Source of the DNA: JBKHBQ01 sp046542305 | GTDB lineage: Bacteria; Bacteroidota; Bacteroidia; Bacteroidales; 4484-276 | Reading direction: 5' to 3' | DNA length: 6,992 nucleotides | Assembly (NCBI GenBank): GCA_046542305.1 | Contig: JBKHBQ010000208.1 | Location: 1-6,992, forward strand | Shown here: in pieces, positions 6,100 through 6,992 of the stretch | Layout: every line of letters starts with the position of its first letter | Numbering within the stretch: position 1 is the stretch's first letter | The notes under the pieces: generated by a model | What the model saw: only the letters and a program-made list of their open reading frames with translations | Database searches by the model: none | Told to the model about the DNA's origin: nothing | Position numbers and translations under genes: made by a program

Positions 6100-6992
6100 T
6101 CACTGTACGATCAGTTTTCCGGACATTGTTGTGCCACTGGTGGTGCTGGAATTGATGATGTATATACCGGGCTTCCATTCGCCAAGGCTAAGATGGATGC
6201 TTTTTTCCTGCCCCTTTAAGCTTTTTTGAAGCACTACACCGCCTTGTCCATTGAGGATTGTTACCTGACTTAACTGCTCTTCGCTTTCAATCTTTACACT
6301 GTTGCTGGCAGGATTGGGAATGATCTTCAATTGAGGCTGCTTATTAAACTCCATACCTATGCCTGAGCCGGAAATCACAAGCGGGACAAATTCACTGTAC
6401 AATGCCCTGGATGCAGGATACCAGGTGCCTGTAGGAATGTCGAGTTGTACGCGCAACAATTCACAGGGTGCTCCTTTATAATATGCATATGTTATCGAAT
6501 CATCATAGGTTAAAGCCAGCTGTTGACCATCGTATTCCCATCGGGTGGCCCGTCTTTTACTGCCGTCCTCATAGCATAGATAGCGATAAGATAAATAATG
6601 TATCCATTCCGGATTACCATCCCATAGCCATACATTAAGAAAGGAACTGTTCAGATTTTCATCCAGATAAGAAATGCTATCCTTACTGTAATTTATCCAA
6701 TCATTATTTTCCCACAGGTCTTTTTTACGTTTTACCAAATCATTCATTATGTGTGATGGATAACCATAATAATTCAAATACTCCACATCCAGGTGTTTTT
6801 CGTAATTGTACCATAGCTCATTAAAGTCATCCCATCTTTGCCTGATTAACGTATGATAGGTTCCGTCATTATTCAGCAGAAGGGTATCCTTTTCAAAATA
6901 TCGAAACTTCTCCATACCAGAAACCCACTCTAAATTGATGGTTTCGGTTACAAATCCATTCGAATCGGTAATAATTTCATTTCTATATCCAT
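6100..6992 (-). CDS. T9SS cargo protein, C-terminal part with type A sorting domain; 5' end off the right edge
   Basis: The minus-strand frame is open from the right edge to a TGA at 6100-6102, giving 296 complete codons. The Met codon at 6913-6915 is tempting as a start, but the frame continues upstream with sensible sequence (NEIITDSNGFVTETINLEW) and no stop, so it is internal. The last 75 or so residues are a T9SS type A sorting domain: IIPNPASNSVKIES, then QVTILNGQGGVVLQ, then KPGIYIINSS, ending GKLIVQ. In known T9SS cargo this domain directs passage across the outer membrane and is cleaved during anchoring or release. The upstream part is rich in Trp, Tyr and Asp and has pieces such as TRWEYDGQQLALTYDDS, resembling the Asp/Gly/Tyr-rich repeats seen in other Bacteroidota cargo; its ligand or activity is unknown. 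GC content is the lowest of the four genes. The convergent neighbour ends at 6099 with no spacer. Confidence 0.92.
   Translation of the reverse strand, partial: GYRNEIITDSNGFVTETINLEWVSGMEKFRYFEKDTLLLNNDGTYHTLIRQRWDDFNELWYNYEKHLDVEYLNYYGYPSHIMNDLVKRKKDLWENNDWINYSKDSISYLDENLNSSFLNVWLWDGNPEWIHYLSYRYLCYEDGSKRRATRWEYDGQQLALTYDDSITYAYYKGAPCELLRVQLDIPTGTWYPASRALYSEFVPLVISGSGIGMEFNKQPQLKIIPNPASNSVKIESEEQLSQVTILNGQGGVVLQKSLKGQEKSIHLSLGEWKPGIYIINSSTTSGTTMSGKLIVQ

Noticed and set aside
6097..6130. Possible bidirectional terminator at the convergent gene ends
   Set aside because: Only very short inverted repeats such as ACTG/CAGT are present, with no strong stem and T tract, and the bases are coding.

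Overview
The window looks like a piece of a Bacteroidota chromosome. The main evidence is a type IX secretion (T9SS) type A C-terminal sorting domain on the rightmost protein. Support also comes from a very large secreted protein built of the Cys-containing 'GGTYSGPGV...G' Ig-like repeats typical of Bacteroidota surface proteins, and from the lack of clear Shine-Dalgarno sequences. No rRNA, tRNA, CRISPR array, transposase or integrase is visible. A genus cannot be named from this sequence.

Layout: (1) Positions 1-3342, minus strand: one continuous reading frame of 1114 codons that starts at 3342 and runs off the left edge with no stop. It encodes a signal peptide, a beta-propeller-like N-terminal region, a proline- and aromatic-rich middle, and an array of six Ig-like modules of about 74 residues in the order C-B-A-C-B-A. 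The higher-order unit is 663 bp. (2) Positions 3343-3922: a 580-bp AT-rich gap between divergent genes, with several palindromes, one short tandem repeat and a weak promoter candidate, but no convincing gene. (3) Positions 3923-4654, plus strand: a GC-rich gene of the DUF6544-like family, function unknown. (4) Positions 4702-6099, plus strand, 47 bp downstream and probably co-transcribed: a secreted protein with an N-terminal CxxC thioredoxin-like region and a long beta-rich, possibly propeller-like C-terminal part. (5) Positions 6100-6992, minus strand: the C-terminal 296 codons of a T9SS cargo protein whose N-terminus lies beyond the right edge. Its stop codon directly abuts that of the preceding gene, with no spacer.

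Three of the four genes encode exported proteins and one carries a recognisable T9SS sorting signal, so this is best read as a cell-envelope and secretion neighbourhood. There is no sequence evidence that the four genes form one pathway. GC content, estimated by eye on sampled lines, is uneven: high in the left gene and the DUF6544-like gene, intermediate in the thioredoxin-like gene, and lowest in the right-hand gene and the intergenic gap. The most notable feature is the edge-truncated repeat protein. Its module array shows patchy DNA identity, with a nearly identical 176-bp block inside more diverged repeats, which suggests recent recombination or gene conversion. No clearly new multi-gene system could be demonstrated.
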